Assembly (NCBI RefSeq): GCF_900103665.1 | Contig: NZ_FNGY01000001.1 | Coordinates: 868,001 to 932,000, forward strand | DNA from: Pedobacter steynii | Lineage (GTDB): Bacteria; Bacteroidota; Bacteroidia; Sphingobacteriales; Sphingobacteriaceae | Length of the DNA stretch: 64,000 nucleotides | Direction: 5' to 3' | Shown: piece after piece, positions 53,779 to 63,235 of the stretch | How positions within the stretch are numbered: position 1 is the first letter of the stretch | Layout: each line of letters opens with the position of its first letter | Made by a program: the position numbers and the translations under genes | Notes under the pieces: model-generated | What the model was told of the DNA's origin: nothing | The model's input: the letters and a program-made list of their open reading frames with translations, nothing else | Databases searched by the model: none

Positions 53779-54513
53779 ATGGAAGCAGCGGCGAATAAAA
53801 GTGAGATCATTGAAAAACTGAAAAAGGACATCCTTTTAATGCAGGGATTCTCTGCCGTTTTAGATCATGGGCGCCCGGATATTGGTCTTGGGCCAATGGA
53901 AAAAGCCTTTCCTAACCATATTTTTCCGACCGCTGCGGTACATGAATTTGTGAGCGCCAATGCATCATCATCTGCAGCAACAACAGGTTTTATGGCTGGC
54001 CTGATCAGTCATTTAATGAAAACAGAAGGCACCTGCCTTTGGATAGGCGCGCGACGCCAGCTTTTTCCGCCTGGCCTTAAGGCTTTCGGAATCTCTCCGG
54101 ACCGGGTGATTTTTATAGACCTGCAGCGCGAAAGGGATGTCCTTTGGGCAATCGAAGAATCCCTGAAATGTGGCGCCCTGACTGCAGTAGTAGCTGAACT
54201 CAAAGAAATCAGTCTTACTGAATCCAGGCGACTACAGCTTGCAGTAGAAAAAAGCAGGGTTACCGGTTTCCTGCACCGTTGCAATCCTCAAAAAACAAAT
54301 CCTATTGCCTCTGTTTCCCGCTGGGAGATTAGTCCTATCGCCAGCAATCTGGAAGCGGGTGTTCCGGGGGTAGGTTATCCCCGCTGGAATGTAGAACTGC
54401 AAAAGATTCGCAATGGCAAACCCGGAAGCTGGCAATTGGAATGGTCGGCAGGGCGGTTTAGCCATTTAACAACTGTAGCAACATCAAATACTTTTATTCA
54501 ACAAACAGGATAG
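53779..54513 (+). CDS. imuA: ImuA-like RecA-fold repair protein
   Basis: The start at 53779 (MEAAANKSEIIEKLKKDILLMQGF) is preferred to an in-frame TTG at 53734, which lies inside the operator. The 244-residue protein resembles the RecA/SulA-like ImuA group, with PNHIFPTAAVHEFVSANASSSAATTGFMAGLISHLM in place of a proper Walker A and LWIGARRQLFPPGLKAFGISPDRVIFIDL further on. In mutasome cassettes ImuA is needed with ImuB and DnaE2 for damage-induced mutagenesis, without an ATPase being required. It is the first gene of the cassette, one base before imuB. Confidence 0.85.
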   Translation: MEAAANKSEIIEKLKKDILLMQGFSAVLDHGRPDIGLGPMEKAFPNHIFPTAAVHEFVSANASSSAATTGFMAGLISHLMKTEGTCLWIGARRQLFPPGLKAFGISPDRVIFIDLQRERDVLWAIEESLKCGALTAVVAELKEISLTESRRLQLAVEKSRVTGFLHRCNPQKTNPIASVSRWEISPIASNLEAGVPGVGYPRWNVELQKIRNGKPGSWQLEWSAGRFSHLTTVATSNTFIQQTG

Positions 54514-54514
54514 T

Positions 54515-56011
54515 ATGTCAAGGCGATACCTTACGATATGGTTCCGTCATTTAACAACGGATCAACTCGCTATCCGTAAACCGGAGCTGAAAGGGGAGCC
54601 CTTTGTACTGGCCGCTGCAGAACGCGGGCGAATGGTGGTGAAAGCTTGCAGTGCCGCAGCTATGGATAAAGGAATTGAAGCGGGGATGGTACTGGCTGAT
54701 GCAAGAGCCTTAATCCCTAACCTGGAAGTTCTGGATGACCATCCGCTAAGAGGTGAAAAGTTGCTTCGTGCCCTGGCCGAATGGAGTTTGAGGTACACAC
54801 CGATTGCAGCTGTTGATTTACCGGACGGCCTGATTCTGGACATTAGTGGCTGTGCACACCTTTGGGGCGGGGAAGGGCCATACCTTAAAGATATTTTAAG
54901 TAAGCTCCGTAAACCGGGTTATGAAGTTCGGGCGGCCATAGCAGATACCATAGGCGCTTCCTGGGCAGTATCCCGCTTCGGGAAAATCAGTCCGGTTATC
55001 GAGCCGGGGGCTCATATTGATGCACTGCAGTCTTTGCCACCAGCTGCATTGCGGTTGGAAGCCCCGGTGCTGGACCGTTTGCAAAAACTAGGCCTGTATC
55101 AGATCCGGAGTTTCATCAATATGCCGCAAAGGGTTCTGCGCAGGCGTTTCGGACAGGATTTGCTGAACAGACTGGATCAGGCTTTAGGCCTGGTGTCGGA
55201 GCCGATAACGCCAATACAAGCGATCGTTCCTTATCAGGAAAGTCTTCCATCCCTGGAACCTATCCGTACGGCTACGGGCATTGAAATCGCCTTGCGGAAG
55301 CTGTTGGAAATCCTTTGTCAGCGGTTGTTTCGCGAAGGTAAGGGAATGAGGAAAGGGGTGTTTAAGGGGTGCCGGATCGATGGGGAATTGCAGCAGATCG
55401 AAATCGGGACAAATGAACCGGTGAGAAATGTGGGACATTTATTTAAACTGTTTGAGTTGAAGATCGCTACGATTGCACCGGGATTGGGAATAGACTTGTT
55501 TGTTTTAGAAGCACCTGTGGTAGAAGAACTTTCCATCCAGCAGGAGAGCCTTTGGGCAGCAAGTAACCAGGAACACCTCGCCATCGCAGGTTTGCTGGAC
55601 CGGCTGGCGGGGCGATTTGGTGCGAATACCATACACCGCTACCTGCCTGATCAGCACCATTGGCCGGAGCGCTCGATCCGGGAAGCCAAAAGTTTACAGG
55701 AAAAACCGGCCATCGACTGGCCGGAGGATCAGCCCAGGCCCCTCTGCTTATTGCCCCGGCCCGAAAGGATCCAGGTCACCTCGCCAATTCCGGATTATCC
55801 ACCCATGCTGTTTATCTATAAAGGGACGGTTCATAAAATCAGAAAAGCGGATGGACCGGAAAGAATTGAGCGGGAATGGTGGATCGAACAAGGCCTGGTT
55901 AGAGATTATTATCGGGTAGAGGATGAGCAGGGCGCACGTTACTGGGTATTCCGGTCGGGTCATTATCATGATGCAGAGCCGGAATGGTTTATACATGGAT
56001 TTTTTGCCTAA
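54515..56011 (+). CDS. imuB: ImuB, catalytically dead Y-family polymerase
   Basis: The 498-residue protein has a Y-family polymerase palm/fingers domain (MSRRYLTIWFRHLTTDQLAI, VLAAAERGRMVVKACSAAAMDKGIEAGM) and a helix-hairpin-helix thumb, then a C-terminal region of ImuB type. The acidic active-site residues are missing: the first strand reads YLTIWFRHLT, and LILDISGCAHLWGGE replaces the S-x-D-E motif. So it does not polymerise but brings DnaE2 to the beta clamp and to ImuA. Its ATG follows the imuA stop by one base. Confidence 0.92.
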   Translation: MSRRYLTIWFRHLTTDQLAIRKPELKGEPFVLAAAERGRMVVKACSAAAMDKGIEAGMVLADARALIPNLEVLDDHPLRGEKLLRALAEWSLRYTPIAAVDLPDGLILDISGCAHLWGGEGPYLKDILSKLRKPGYEVRAAIADTIGASWAVSRFGKISPVIEPGAHIDALQSLPPAALRLEAPVLDRLQKLGLYQIRSFINMPQRVLRRRFGQDLLNRLDQALGLVSEPITPIQAIVPYQESLPSLEPIRTATGIEIALRKLLEILCQRLFREGKGMRKGVFKGCRIDGELQQIEIGTNEPVRNVGHLFKLFELKIATIAPGLGIDLFVLEAPVVEELSIQQESLWAASNQEHLAIAGLLDRLAGRFGANTIHRYLPDQHHWPERSIREAKSLQEKPAIDWPEDQPRPLCLLPRPERIQVTSPIPDYPPMLFIYKGTVHKIRKADGPERIEREWWIEQGLVRDYYRVEDEQGARYWVFRSGHYHDAEPEWFIHGFFA

Positions 56012-56035
56012 AGAATTTACCTAAAGAAGAGAGAG

Positions 56036-59000
56036 ATGAGTTACACGGAATTACAGGTAACCACAAATTTTAGTTTCCTAAGAGGTGCTTCGCATCCTGA
56101 AGAAATGATCCAGCAGGCGGTATCGCTTGGCTATAGCGCAATTGCGATTACAGACCACAATACCCTTGCGGGGATTGTCAGGGGGCATGCTGCTGCCAAA
56201 GCAAATGGCATCAGGATCATTCCTGCCTGCAGGCTCGACCTGGTCGATGGCCCAAGCCTCCTGGCTTATCCAACAGATCAGCCAGCCTATGCCCGTTTAT
56301 CCACTTTACTTTCTACAGGTAACCTGCGGACAGAAAAAGGCAAATGTGAATTGTATAAAGCGGATGTTTATCATTTCTCCAAAGGCATCAAATTCATCAC
56401 TGTGCCTCCAGGTAAATTAAATGCGGAGTTCGATTTAGATCCTGCTTTTAAAACTGCTTTAAAAGAATATAAAGACGCATTTGGAGCCAATCTCTATCTG
56501 GGTGCCTGCTTTTCCTATCGGGGTGATGATGCGAAAAAACTGTACCGGATTTCGGAGCTTGCTGCTCAGATCGGAGTAGCAATGGTGGCCACGAATGATG
56601 TGCATTTCCATCATCCTGACCGGCGCGAACTTCAGGATATCGTGACCTGTGTACGGGAAAAGTGTACGATCTATAATGCGGGCTATCACCTGTATCAGAA
56701 TGCAGAAAGATACCTGAAACCTGCAGTAGAAATGGAGCGCCTATTCAGGCAATATCCGGATGCCATCAGACGGAGTCAGGAAATCACGGAGGCTTGTCAG
56801 TTTTCCCTGGACCAGCTGAAATATGTCTATCCAGAGGAAATCACCACCGAAGGACGTAATCCGCTGGAAGAATTAACCCACCTGGCCTGGAAAGGGGCAA
56901 AGGACTTTTTTGGAGAGGAGCTGCCGGAGAAAATTACCACTGCGATTGAGTACGAGTTGAAATTTATTGAGGAAATGGACTATGCAGCCTATTTCCTCAC
57001 CGTATATGATATTGTTCGCTTTGCAAGGGAACAAAATATCCTGTGCCAGGGCAGGGGATCTGCCGCCAATTCAACGGTCTGTTTCTGTCTGGGCATCACT
57101 TCGGTAAATCCCACCAAATTTGAATTGCTTTTTGAACGCTTTATCTCTTCTGCGAGAAATGAACCGCCCGATATTGATGTGGATTTTGAGCACGAACGGA
57201 GGGAAGAAGTAATTCAATATATTTATAATAAATATGGGCGTGACCGTGCGGCGATTGTAGCCACCGTTACCCAGCTTCACCGGAAAGGAGCCGTGCGTGA
57301 TGTGGCAAAAGCGATGGGACTGTCCTTAGATGCGGTAGACCGTCTTTCTAAATCGATGTGGGAATTTACAGACGAGTGGCTGGAGGGTAAAGTGACCTCT
57401 GATCATGGATTTAAACACGATGATCCGCACCTGATGAAGATCCTGCAGCTCACGCAGCAGTTTATCGGTTTCCCCCGTCAGCTGGGACAGCATACCGGTG
57501 GTTTTGTGATCACCAGGGGGAAGCTGAGCGAGCTTTGTCCGATTCTGAATGCGCGCATGGAAAACAGAACCTGTATTGAATGGAATAAGGATGATATTGA
57601 TGCACTCGGCTTCCTTAAAATAGATGTCCTGGCATTGGGAATGCTGACCTGTATCAGAAAGGCCTTTGACCTGGCGAAACAACATTATGGTCTTGACCTT
57701 ACCCTGGCCAATATTCCTGAGGATGATAAGGAGGTGTACGATATGATTAGTCATGCAGATACGATAGGCGTGTTTCAGATCGAGAGCAGGGCGCAAATGT
57801 CTATGCTGCCGAGGTTGCAGCCGAGGAATTTCTATGACCTGGTGATCGAAGTGGCCATTGTCCGCCCGGGGCCGATTCAGGGGGATATGGTCCATCCTTA
57901 CCTGAGGCGACGCAATGGAGAAGAGGCCATTACTTATCCTTCACCAGAACTCGAAGCTATTCTTGGGCGTACATTAGGGGTGCCCTTGTTTCAGGAACAG
58001 GCGATGAAGATTGCTATTGTTGCTGCAGGTTTCACACCGGCAGAAGCAGATGAATTGCGCCGGAGTATGGCGAGCTTCAAATCACATGGAAAGGTGAGCA
58101 AGTTCCGGAAGAAGCTGGTGGACGGCATGATCGCAAAAAATTACGAAAGAGATTTTGCGGAACGGGTATTTAAACAACTGGAAGGATTCGGAAGTTATGG
58201 TTTTCCTGAAAGTCATGCGGCAAGTTTTGCTTTGTTGGTGTATGTTTCCTGCTGGCTCAAGCATTATTATCCGGATATTTTTGCGGCGGCTTTACTGAAC
58301 AGCATGCCTATGGGATTTTATCAGCCCGCACAGATTGTCAGTGATGCGAGGAAACATAAAGTAGAGGTCAGGCCAATTGATGTGAACTTATCCTCCTGGG
58401 ACAATACGCTGGAAGAGCTATCCGGCAAATACTGTGCAATGAGATTAGGTTTCCGTCAGGTGAGCGGTTTGAACGAAGACGATATAAACCTGCTCGTTGT
58501 CGGACGTGAACAGGAACCTTATCGCCATGTCCATACTTTAATGGAAGCCGGTGTACCCCTGACTGCATTGGAAAAATTAGCCGATGCAGATGCTTTCCGC
58601 TCTATGGGAATGGACCGGCGACAAGCCTTATGGGAAGTAACAGCACTTGCCGACCGCCCCTTGGGATTATTTGAGGGGGAACTGAAGGTAGAAAGCACAG
58701 AAGAGCAACAAATCCAATTGCCAAAAATGGCTTTGTCGGAACACGTGGTTCAGGATTACAGTACCACGGCCTTATCCTTAAAAGCCCATCCGGTAAGCTT
58801 TATCAGAAAGGAACTGTTTCACCGTCAGGTACTCTCTGCTAAAGAATTGAAGCGTTGGCCTGATGGGACGCTGGTCCGGGTTTGTGGATTGGTATTGGTA
58901 AAACAGAGACCGGGAACGGCGACAGGTGTTTGTTTCATTACGATTGAAGATGAAACAGGAATAGCGAATCTGGTGGTTTTTCAAAAGCTGTTTACAAAAT

Positions 59001-59197
59001 TCCGCAAGGAGATTTTAAGGGCAAAATTGCTCATGGTAGAAGGGAAGTTACAGCGGGAGGGTGAAGTCACACATATCGTGGTCAGGCATTGTTATGACCT
59101 GTCCGGTCTTTTACAGGGCCTTGTGGAAACAGATATTAAAAAAGGGAAACAGGTGATACAGGCGGAACTCTTTCCGGAATCAAGAGATTTTAAATAA
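56036..59197 (+). CDS. dnaE2: error-prone DNA polymerase III alpha subunit DnaE2 (ImuC)
   Basis: The 1053-residue protein has an N-terminal PHP domain (FSFLRGASHPEEMIQQAVSLGYSAIAITDHNTLAG), the Pol III alpha catalytic core (LCQGRGSAANSTVCFCLGITSVNP, PPDIDVDFEHERREEVIQYIYNKYGRDRAAIVATVT with the acidic triad residues), a (HhH)2 region and a C-terminal OB fold (LVRVCGLVLVKQRPGTATGVCFITIEDETG). It is shorter than replicative DnaE. It does the lesion-bypass synthesis in the mutasome. It lies 25 bases downstream of imuB in the same operon. Confidence 0.95.
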   Translation: MSYTELQVTTNFSFLRGASHPEEMIQQAVSLGYSAIAITDHNTLAGIVRGHAAAKANGIRIIPACRLDLVDGPSLLAYPTDQPAYARLSTLLSTGNLRTEKGKCELYKADVYHFSKGIKFITVPPGKLNAEFDLDPAFKTALKEYKDAFGANLYLGACFSYRGDDAKKLYRISELAAQIGVAMVATNDVHFHHPDRRELQDIVTCVREKCTIYNAGYHLYQNAERYLKPAVEMERLFRQYPDAIRRSQEITEACQFSLDQLKYVYPEEITTEGRNPLEELTHLAWKGAKDFFGEELPEKITTAIEYELKFIEEMDYAAYFLTVYDIVRFAREQNILCQGRGSAANSTVCFCLGITSVNPTKFELLFERFISSARNEPPDIDVDFEHERREEVIQYIYNKYGRDRAAIVATVTQLHRKGAVRDVAKAMGLSLDAVDRLSKSMWEFTDEWLEGKVTSDHGFKHDDPHLMKILQLTQQFIGFPRQLGQHTGGFVITRGKLSELCPILNARMENRTCIEWNKDDIDALGFLKIDVLALGMLTCIRKAFDLAKQHYGLDLTLANIPEDDKEVYDMISHADTIGVFQIESRAQMSMLPRLQPRNFYDLVIEVAIVRPGPIQGDMVHPYLRRRNGEEAITYPSPELEAILGRTLGVPLFQEQAMKIAIVAAGFTPAEADELRRSMASFKSHGKVSKFRKKLVDGMIAKNYERDFAERVFKQLEGFGSYGFPESHAASFALLVYVSCWLKHYYPDIFAAALLNSMPMGFYQPAQIVSDARKHKVEVRPIDVNLSSWDNTLEELSGKYCAMRLGFRQVSGLNEDDINLLVVGREQEPYRHVHTLMEAGVPLTALEKLADADAFRSMGMDRRQALWEVTALADRPLGLFEGELKVESTEEQQIQLPKMALSEHVVQDYSTTALSLKAHPVSFIRKELFHRQVLSAKELKRWPDGTLVRVCGLVLVKQRPGTATGVCFITIEDETGIANLVVFQKLFTKFRKEILRAKLLMVEGKLQREGEVTHIVVRHCYDLSGLLQGLVETDIKKGKQVIQAELFPESRDFK

Positions 59198-59218
59198 ACA
59201 ACCAGGTTAGGGGATAAA

Positions 59219-59779
59219 TCATGTCTTTTTCATCAGCCCGGCCATTACTCCAATCCTGATGAAAACAGGGCGTAAGAAATTATAAAGTAAATAGCTGATG
59301 ATGGCCAGAAAGGAACTAATGATAATTGGTAAAACACCTCCGAAAGCATACACCAAACCGAGGATAAATCCTAAAAAGTATTCTGCCTTATAAATAGGAA
59401 AGAATATGGCAACGACAAAAAGTCCCTGAAATAGAAAACCTGATATCTGCGGGTTTCCTGTTGTGAAGGATACGGCTAAAGTAACTGCATATATCAGGGC
59501 AATTAAAAAAGGATAAACTATATGTTTAATGGAATTTTGATCGATAGACCCGTTTTCAAAAGTGATTCGTTTTTTGATCCTGTTCAGTAATAAATAGCTT
59601 GCTAAAGGAACCGTAATTGCTCCCCACCAATTTGATATTTTCGGTAATTCTTTTTTTGCCAATAAATGATGACTTGGTACTCCTCCATGGAAGTGGTCCC
59701 ATAGCAATAAAGCCCATATAGAGAGACTGATTACTCCCAGGGCATATAGACCCGCTTTATGAATTGATTTGTCAGTCAT
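59219..59779 (-). CDS. polytopic membrane protein of unknown function
   Basis: The 186-residue protein has five hydrophobic segments (about 10-27, 47-65, 83-105, 111-130 and 140-168) and a short charged C terminus. No motif is recognised. It lies convergent with dnaE2, 22 bases from its stop, and about 200 bases from the next gene, so it is likely a single-gene unit. The call is limited to membrane protein. Confidence 0.65.
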   Translation of the reverse strand: MTDKSIHKAGLYALGVISLSIWALLLWDHFHGGVPSHHLLAKKELPKISNWWGAITVPLASYLLLNRIKKRITFENGSIDQNSIKHIVYPFLIALIYAVTLAVSFTTGNPQISGFLFQGLFVVAIFFPIYKAEYFLGFILGLVYAFGGVLPIIISSFLAIISYLLYNFLRPVFIRIGVMAGLMKKT

Positions 59780-59980
59780 CGTTTCTTTTAGTTAAAGGTC
59801 AATCTCTTTACCCTAAGATGAGTAATTAATTGTTTTGTTACACATAAGTCATCGTGGCATGAATAACGGGAATTTTAACTAATTTTTTATTGCCCGGCTT
59901 TAAACTCTATTAATTGACATAAAGAATAAGGAATAATTGACGGGTTAAATTATATATTTGAAAATAAATAAACGAATACT
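59780..59980. other. divergent AT-rich region, no gene seen
   Basis: About 200 bases, AT-rich, between two divergent genes. It should contain both promoters; none stands out enough to mark. Confidence 0.4.
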
Positions 59981-60013
59981 ATGAGTGTGATTTTTAGCCT
60001 TGATTTAAAAAGC

Positions 60014-61183
60014 ATGAAATTTCCTTTAAAAGGAAAGGGTTGGGCATACCTGATCTTATTTATCTTAATCGGTTCGGGCTGTAAACGGATTGTGAAACAA
60101 GACGCTCAGGAGGTCCCGATTGTTTCAGCAACAGACTATAAGGCCGAAATGAAGAGAATTATGGGCTTAAAGCTGCCGCAGAAAACAATTGTAATTGATC
60201 AGCAGTATAGTTTTAGCATACCCGCTCATTATATTTTTAGTGTACAAAAGCTGGTAGGGGCCGACGTGCAGGAGCTGGGAAAGATGGACCTTTCGGCTTT
60301 AAAGGATAGCATTTCTGTCATCTCTTTTGGAAATGTTCTTTCCAAAGATGAGCGTTTGTACGAGCAGAGTATCATGATCATCCCGGAAAGCGATTCGACA
60401 TTGCTCTCTGTGGAAGATATTAAAGCGGATTTCCCCAATGTGGAGACCGTTTACTTCCAGGATGAAAACAGCATTATCTTTGATCAGAATGATAATTTTA
60501 TCGCCCTCCATCTGAAATATGATGCACTGCATAAAAGTTATATTTTTTATAAAGCGGAAATGGGCTGGAGCCAGAAACTTCCGAAGGAAGAGAAGATAAA
60601 CCTCTTTTCTCATTTGATCAGGAACGCTAAAAACTTCACAAACAAAACTGATCCGGCGATTCAATTCAAGTCATGGGAAGAGTATGTACGTAACTTGCCT
60701 GTGATTGAAGTAAATATGGTCAAACGGTTTTTTAAAAAGCTGGAAAAAGAGCTGGTCATCTTCTTAGATGAAGGCGAAACCATAACCCCGAGAACTGAAG
60801 GTAATTATGAGCTTGCAGCATTATCCCGGTTGACGACAAACGAGCAATTGGGTTTTCTTAAATTTATTGATGCTGTTAAAGCAAATAAGGTCAGTGAATT
60901 AAACAATTCGGATTATAACCGCGATGTTTTTGAGGTCAGCAATCAAAACAAATATACCTTAAGCACCGATGGCAATAGTTATATTATAAATATCTCACGT
61001 AGAGGTTATGATGATGTATTTAATCCAGCTACAATAGAGGTGATTTGCCCAATCGATTATCGCAATAAAAGCTTTGTGCTAAAAACCATGGTAGATGATC
61101 TGCAGGCTACCGACGTAGACCTGTTCGTTAAAATCTTCAACTATTTTAGTAAACACTACACTTTAGATCTTAAATCAAAATAA
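60014..61183 (+). CDS. lipoprotein of unknown function
   Basis: The start at 60014 (MKFPLKGKGWAYLILFILIGSGCKR) is preferred to an in-frame start at 59981, as it directly begins a lipoprotein signal with lipobox IGSGC. The mature part (about 370 residues) is mixed alpha/beta, with DKDERLYEQ-like and LPVIEVNMVKRFFKKLEKELVIFLDEGETITP stretches, and no family is recognised. The next gene, another lipoprotein, starts 21 bases after its stop, so the pair is probably an operon. Confidence 0.6.
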   Translation: MKFPLKGKGWAYLILFILIGSGCKRIVKQDAQEVPIVSATDYKAEMKRIMGLKLPQKTIVIDQQYSFSIPAHYIFSVQKLVGADVQELGKMDLSALKDSISVISFGNVLSKDERLYEQSIMIIPESDSTLLSVEDIKADFPNVETVYFQDENSIIFDQNDNFIALHLKYDALHKSYIFYKAEMGWSQKLPKEEKINLFSHLIRNAKNFTNKTDPAIQFKSWEEYVRNLPVIEVNMVKRFFKKLEKELVIFLDEGETITPRTEGNYELAALSRLTTNEQLGFLKFIDAVKANKVSELNNSDYNRDVFEVSNQNKYTLSTDGNSYIINISRRGYDDVFNPATIEVICPIDYRNKSFVLKTMVDDLQATDVDLFVKIFNYFSKHYTLDLKSK

Positions 61184-61204
61184 GGAACACTTAAAATCAG
61201 ACTC

Positions 61205-61681
61205 ATGTTTAAATATCATATCATCCCTTCTTTCTTGCTTTTCGCGCTTATTTCCTGCAATCCTGTTGGAGCCGATATTGCTGAAATCCCTTTGAAGCGG
61301 GGGGAAGTGTCTTCGGCGGAAGGGATTGACTTAAAAAAAGGCGATAAAGTAACCATCTGGTCTAAGCTGGAGACAAATGATAAAGATGATTCCCCGGCTT
61401 TTAAGGTGAAGTATCATATAGAAAGCGCAGGGAAATCTTTGTTATATGATAGTTTAGATGTGTTTAATGGCAATCATCAGATCAATTCAAAGAAAACAAC
61501 CGAATCTTATCGTTCTTCAAGCGACGATAAAGAGTCAACCATTTACTATACACAGCATGAGTTTGAAATTGAGAATACTCAATTTATTGTACCAAAAGAC
61601 GGTAAGTATAATTTCGATTTTAAGCTTACACAAGACCTGAGCACTTTTTCTAAAGGATTTTCCATTATCCTGAGAAAATAA
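61205..61681 (+). CDS. lipoprotein of unknown function
   Basis: The 158-residue protein has a lipoprotein signal with lipobox LISC (residue about 19) and a beta-rich mature part of about 140 residues (AEIPLKRGEVSSAEGIDLKKGDKVTIWSKLETNDKDDSPAFKVKYHIESAGKSLLYDSLDV...YNFDFKLTQDLSTFSKGFSIILRK), consistent with a single beta-sandwich. It follows the larger lipoprotein gene closely and may form a complex with it. No function can be assigned. Confidence 0.65.
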   Translation: MFKYHIIPSFLLFALISCNPVGADIAEIPLKRGEVSSAEGIDLKKGDKVTIWSKLETNDKDDSPAFKVKYHIESAGKSLLYDSLDVFNGNHQINSKKTTESYRSSSDDKESTIYYTQHEFEIENTQFIVPKDGKYNFDFKLTQDLSTFSKGFSIILRK

Positions 61682-61694
61682 GAAAGACTATATA

Positions 61695-63104
61695 TTATTT
61701 AAACGTTTCAATGTACTGCTCAAATTTTTCTGCGTCCTGTTCTTCAAAATATTCAGTATAAAATGATTTGTAAAGAATATAATGGATGATATAGTAAACC
61801 AGGGCCGAGGTGCTAAGACCTAACCATATAAAAGACAGGATCTTGCCTTTAAAGAAGGAAAGATAGCCTTCTGTGAAATCGAAAAATTCGGTTATATCTC
61901 CGTAGTACAGGAATATAAAGACCAGAAAAGGAACTATTTTGGTGCTTACCTTATACCTGCTCAGTAACACAATGGCAATAATGAATACCGGTATTCTGTA
62001 GAATATAGATGCCTCCCTGTATTCCGCAGGATCTCCAAAATATTTGTAAAGGATGTATAGGATTGTTATAACCGCATAAATGATCAGGTGGATGTTTCTG
62101 TTTTTCTTTAATTTTTCAACATAAGTGCCAATAGGTGCTGTGCTCTTTTTAACAAAGAGCAATACAAAAAAGGAAATCAGATTTAAGATGGGCAGCATCG
62201 ATATGGCATTTAAAACGCCTAAATATTTCTGTAGTGTATAGTTTCTGTATTGAATTAAATTACCGAAAAACCTCCCGCTGATGATCAGTATGATCAGGTA
62301 GGAAAGGATATAACTGATCGTTGTTATTTTTAACGAAGAGGAGGAGAAAGATATGGAAAATATAGAACCAACCATGTCCATAATCGTCAGTAAGAGGATT
62401 GTATAGCTGATCATAAAGCCCCATTTAAAGAAAGGGTTTGAAATGGCTTGATGGTCAATTGGGTATATTAATTTTTTAATGGAATAAGCCCGGTTAGAAA
62501 GGTAAAGGAAGCCAATTAGCACCGCAATAGTTTTAAAAGAGATTACCAGGAAGATAATAGAAACGATGATGTCTTTTATGTATAAAGATTCCGCAGTTAT
62601 AAATCCGGTATATTTATATAAGGAGTCCGGGTCTGAGGATACGGCATAGCTGAAAACTAATGCACTGCAGAAGGGGATGATCAACGATTTTAGCCTGGAT
62701 ATCCCTGCTGGTTTGGTTTCAGTTTTATAATAAAAGAAAGCAAAACAAATCAGCGGAATAAAAAAGGTGACAAACCTCATCGCATTATAAATGCTCATGC
62801 TGTTCTCTATATCTAAATGATAATCCAGAAAGGCCGACCAATCTGATTTGAAGATGTAGTAGGGGATAAAAAGGAGCTGTATCAGCACAGCTTTGGTAAT
62901 GAGCTTATTCTTATAGAAATACCAGGCAAAAACCAGACTTTCTAAAAACCAGTTCTGTACCTGCCATAAATAGCCGTAAAAGGAAGTGTCCGGTCCGTAA
63001 CTGTCTACAAAATAATTGCTTATTTGAAAAAATGCAACAATAATACCTAATATCCAAATAGAGTTAAGGGCATTTTGTTGTTTATCACTAAAGAGCAAGG
63101 TCAT
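61695..63104 (-). CDS. large polytopic membrane protein of unknown function
   Basis: The 469-residue protein has about eleven or twelve hydrophobic segments spread over its whole length, with aromatic residues at the interfaces and few charges between them. A short cytosolic C-terminal tail (EYFEEQDAEKFEQYIETFK) ends it. No signature of a known transporter or O-antigen ligase family was found by eye. It is convergent with the lipoprotein pair and has its own upstream region. Confidence 0.65.
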   Translation of the reverse strand: MTLLFSDKQQNALNSIWILGIIVAFFQISNYFVDSYGPDTSFYGYLWQVQNWFLESLVFAWYFYKNKLITKAVLIQLLFIPYYIFKSDWSAFLDYHLDIENSMSIYNAMRFVTFFIPLICFAFFYYKTETKPAGISRLKSLIIPFCSALVFSYAVSSDPDSLYKYTGFITAESLYIKDIIVSIIFLVISFKTIAVLIGFLYLSNRAYSIKKLIYPIDHQAISNPFFKWGFMISYTILLLTIMDMVGSIFSISFSSSSLKITTISYILSYLIILIISGRFFGNLIQYRNYTLQKYLGVLNAISMLPILNLISFFVLLFVKKSTAPIGTYVEKLKKNRNIHLIIYAVITILYILYKYFGDPAEYREASIFYRIPVFIIAIVLLSRYKVSTKIVPFLVFIFLYYGDITEFFDFTEGYLSFFKGKILSFIWLGLSTSALVYYIIHYILYKSFYTEYFEEQDAEKFEQYIETFK

Positions 63105-63235
63105 ATTTATTAACTTTAATATATCTGTTCAAACAAGTTACCCGTTTGAACAAATATATTAAAGTTTTAGAATCTGCATGATGTTATAGAGGATAAACTC
63201 ATTATTTAAATGAAAAAGCTTTGAATTTAGCGTAA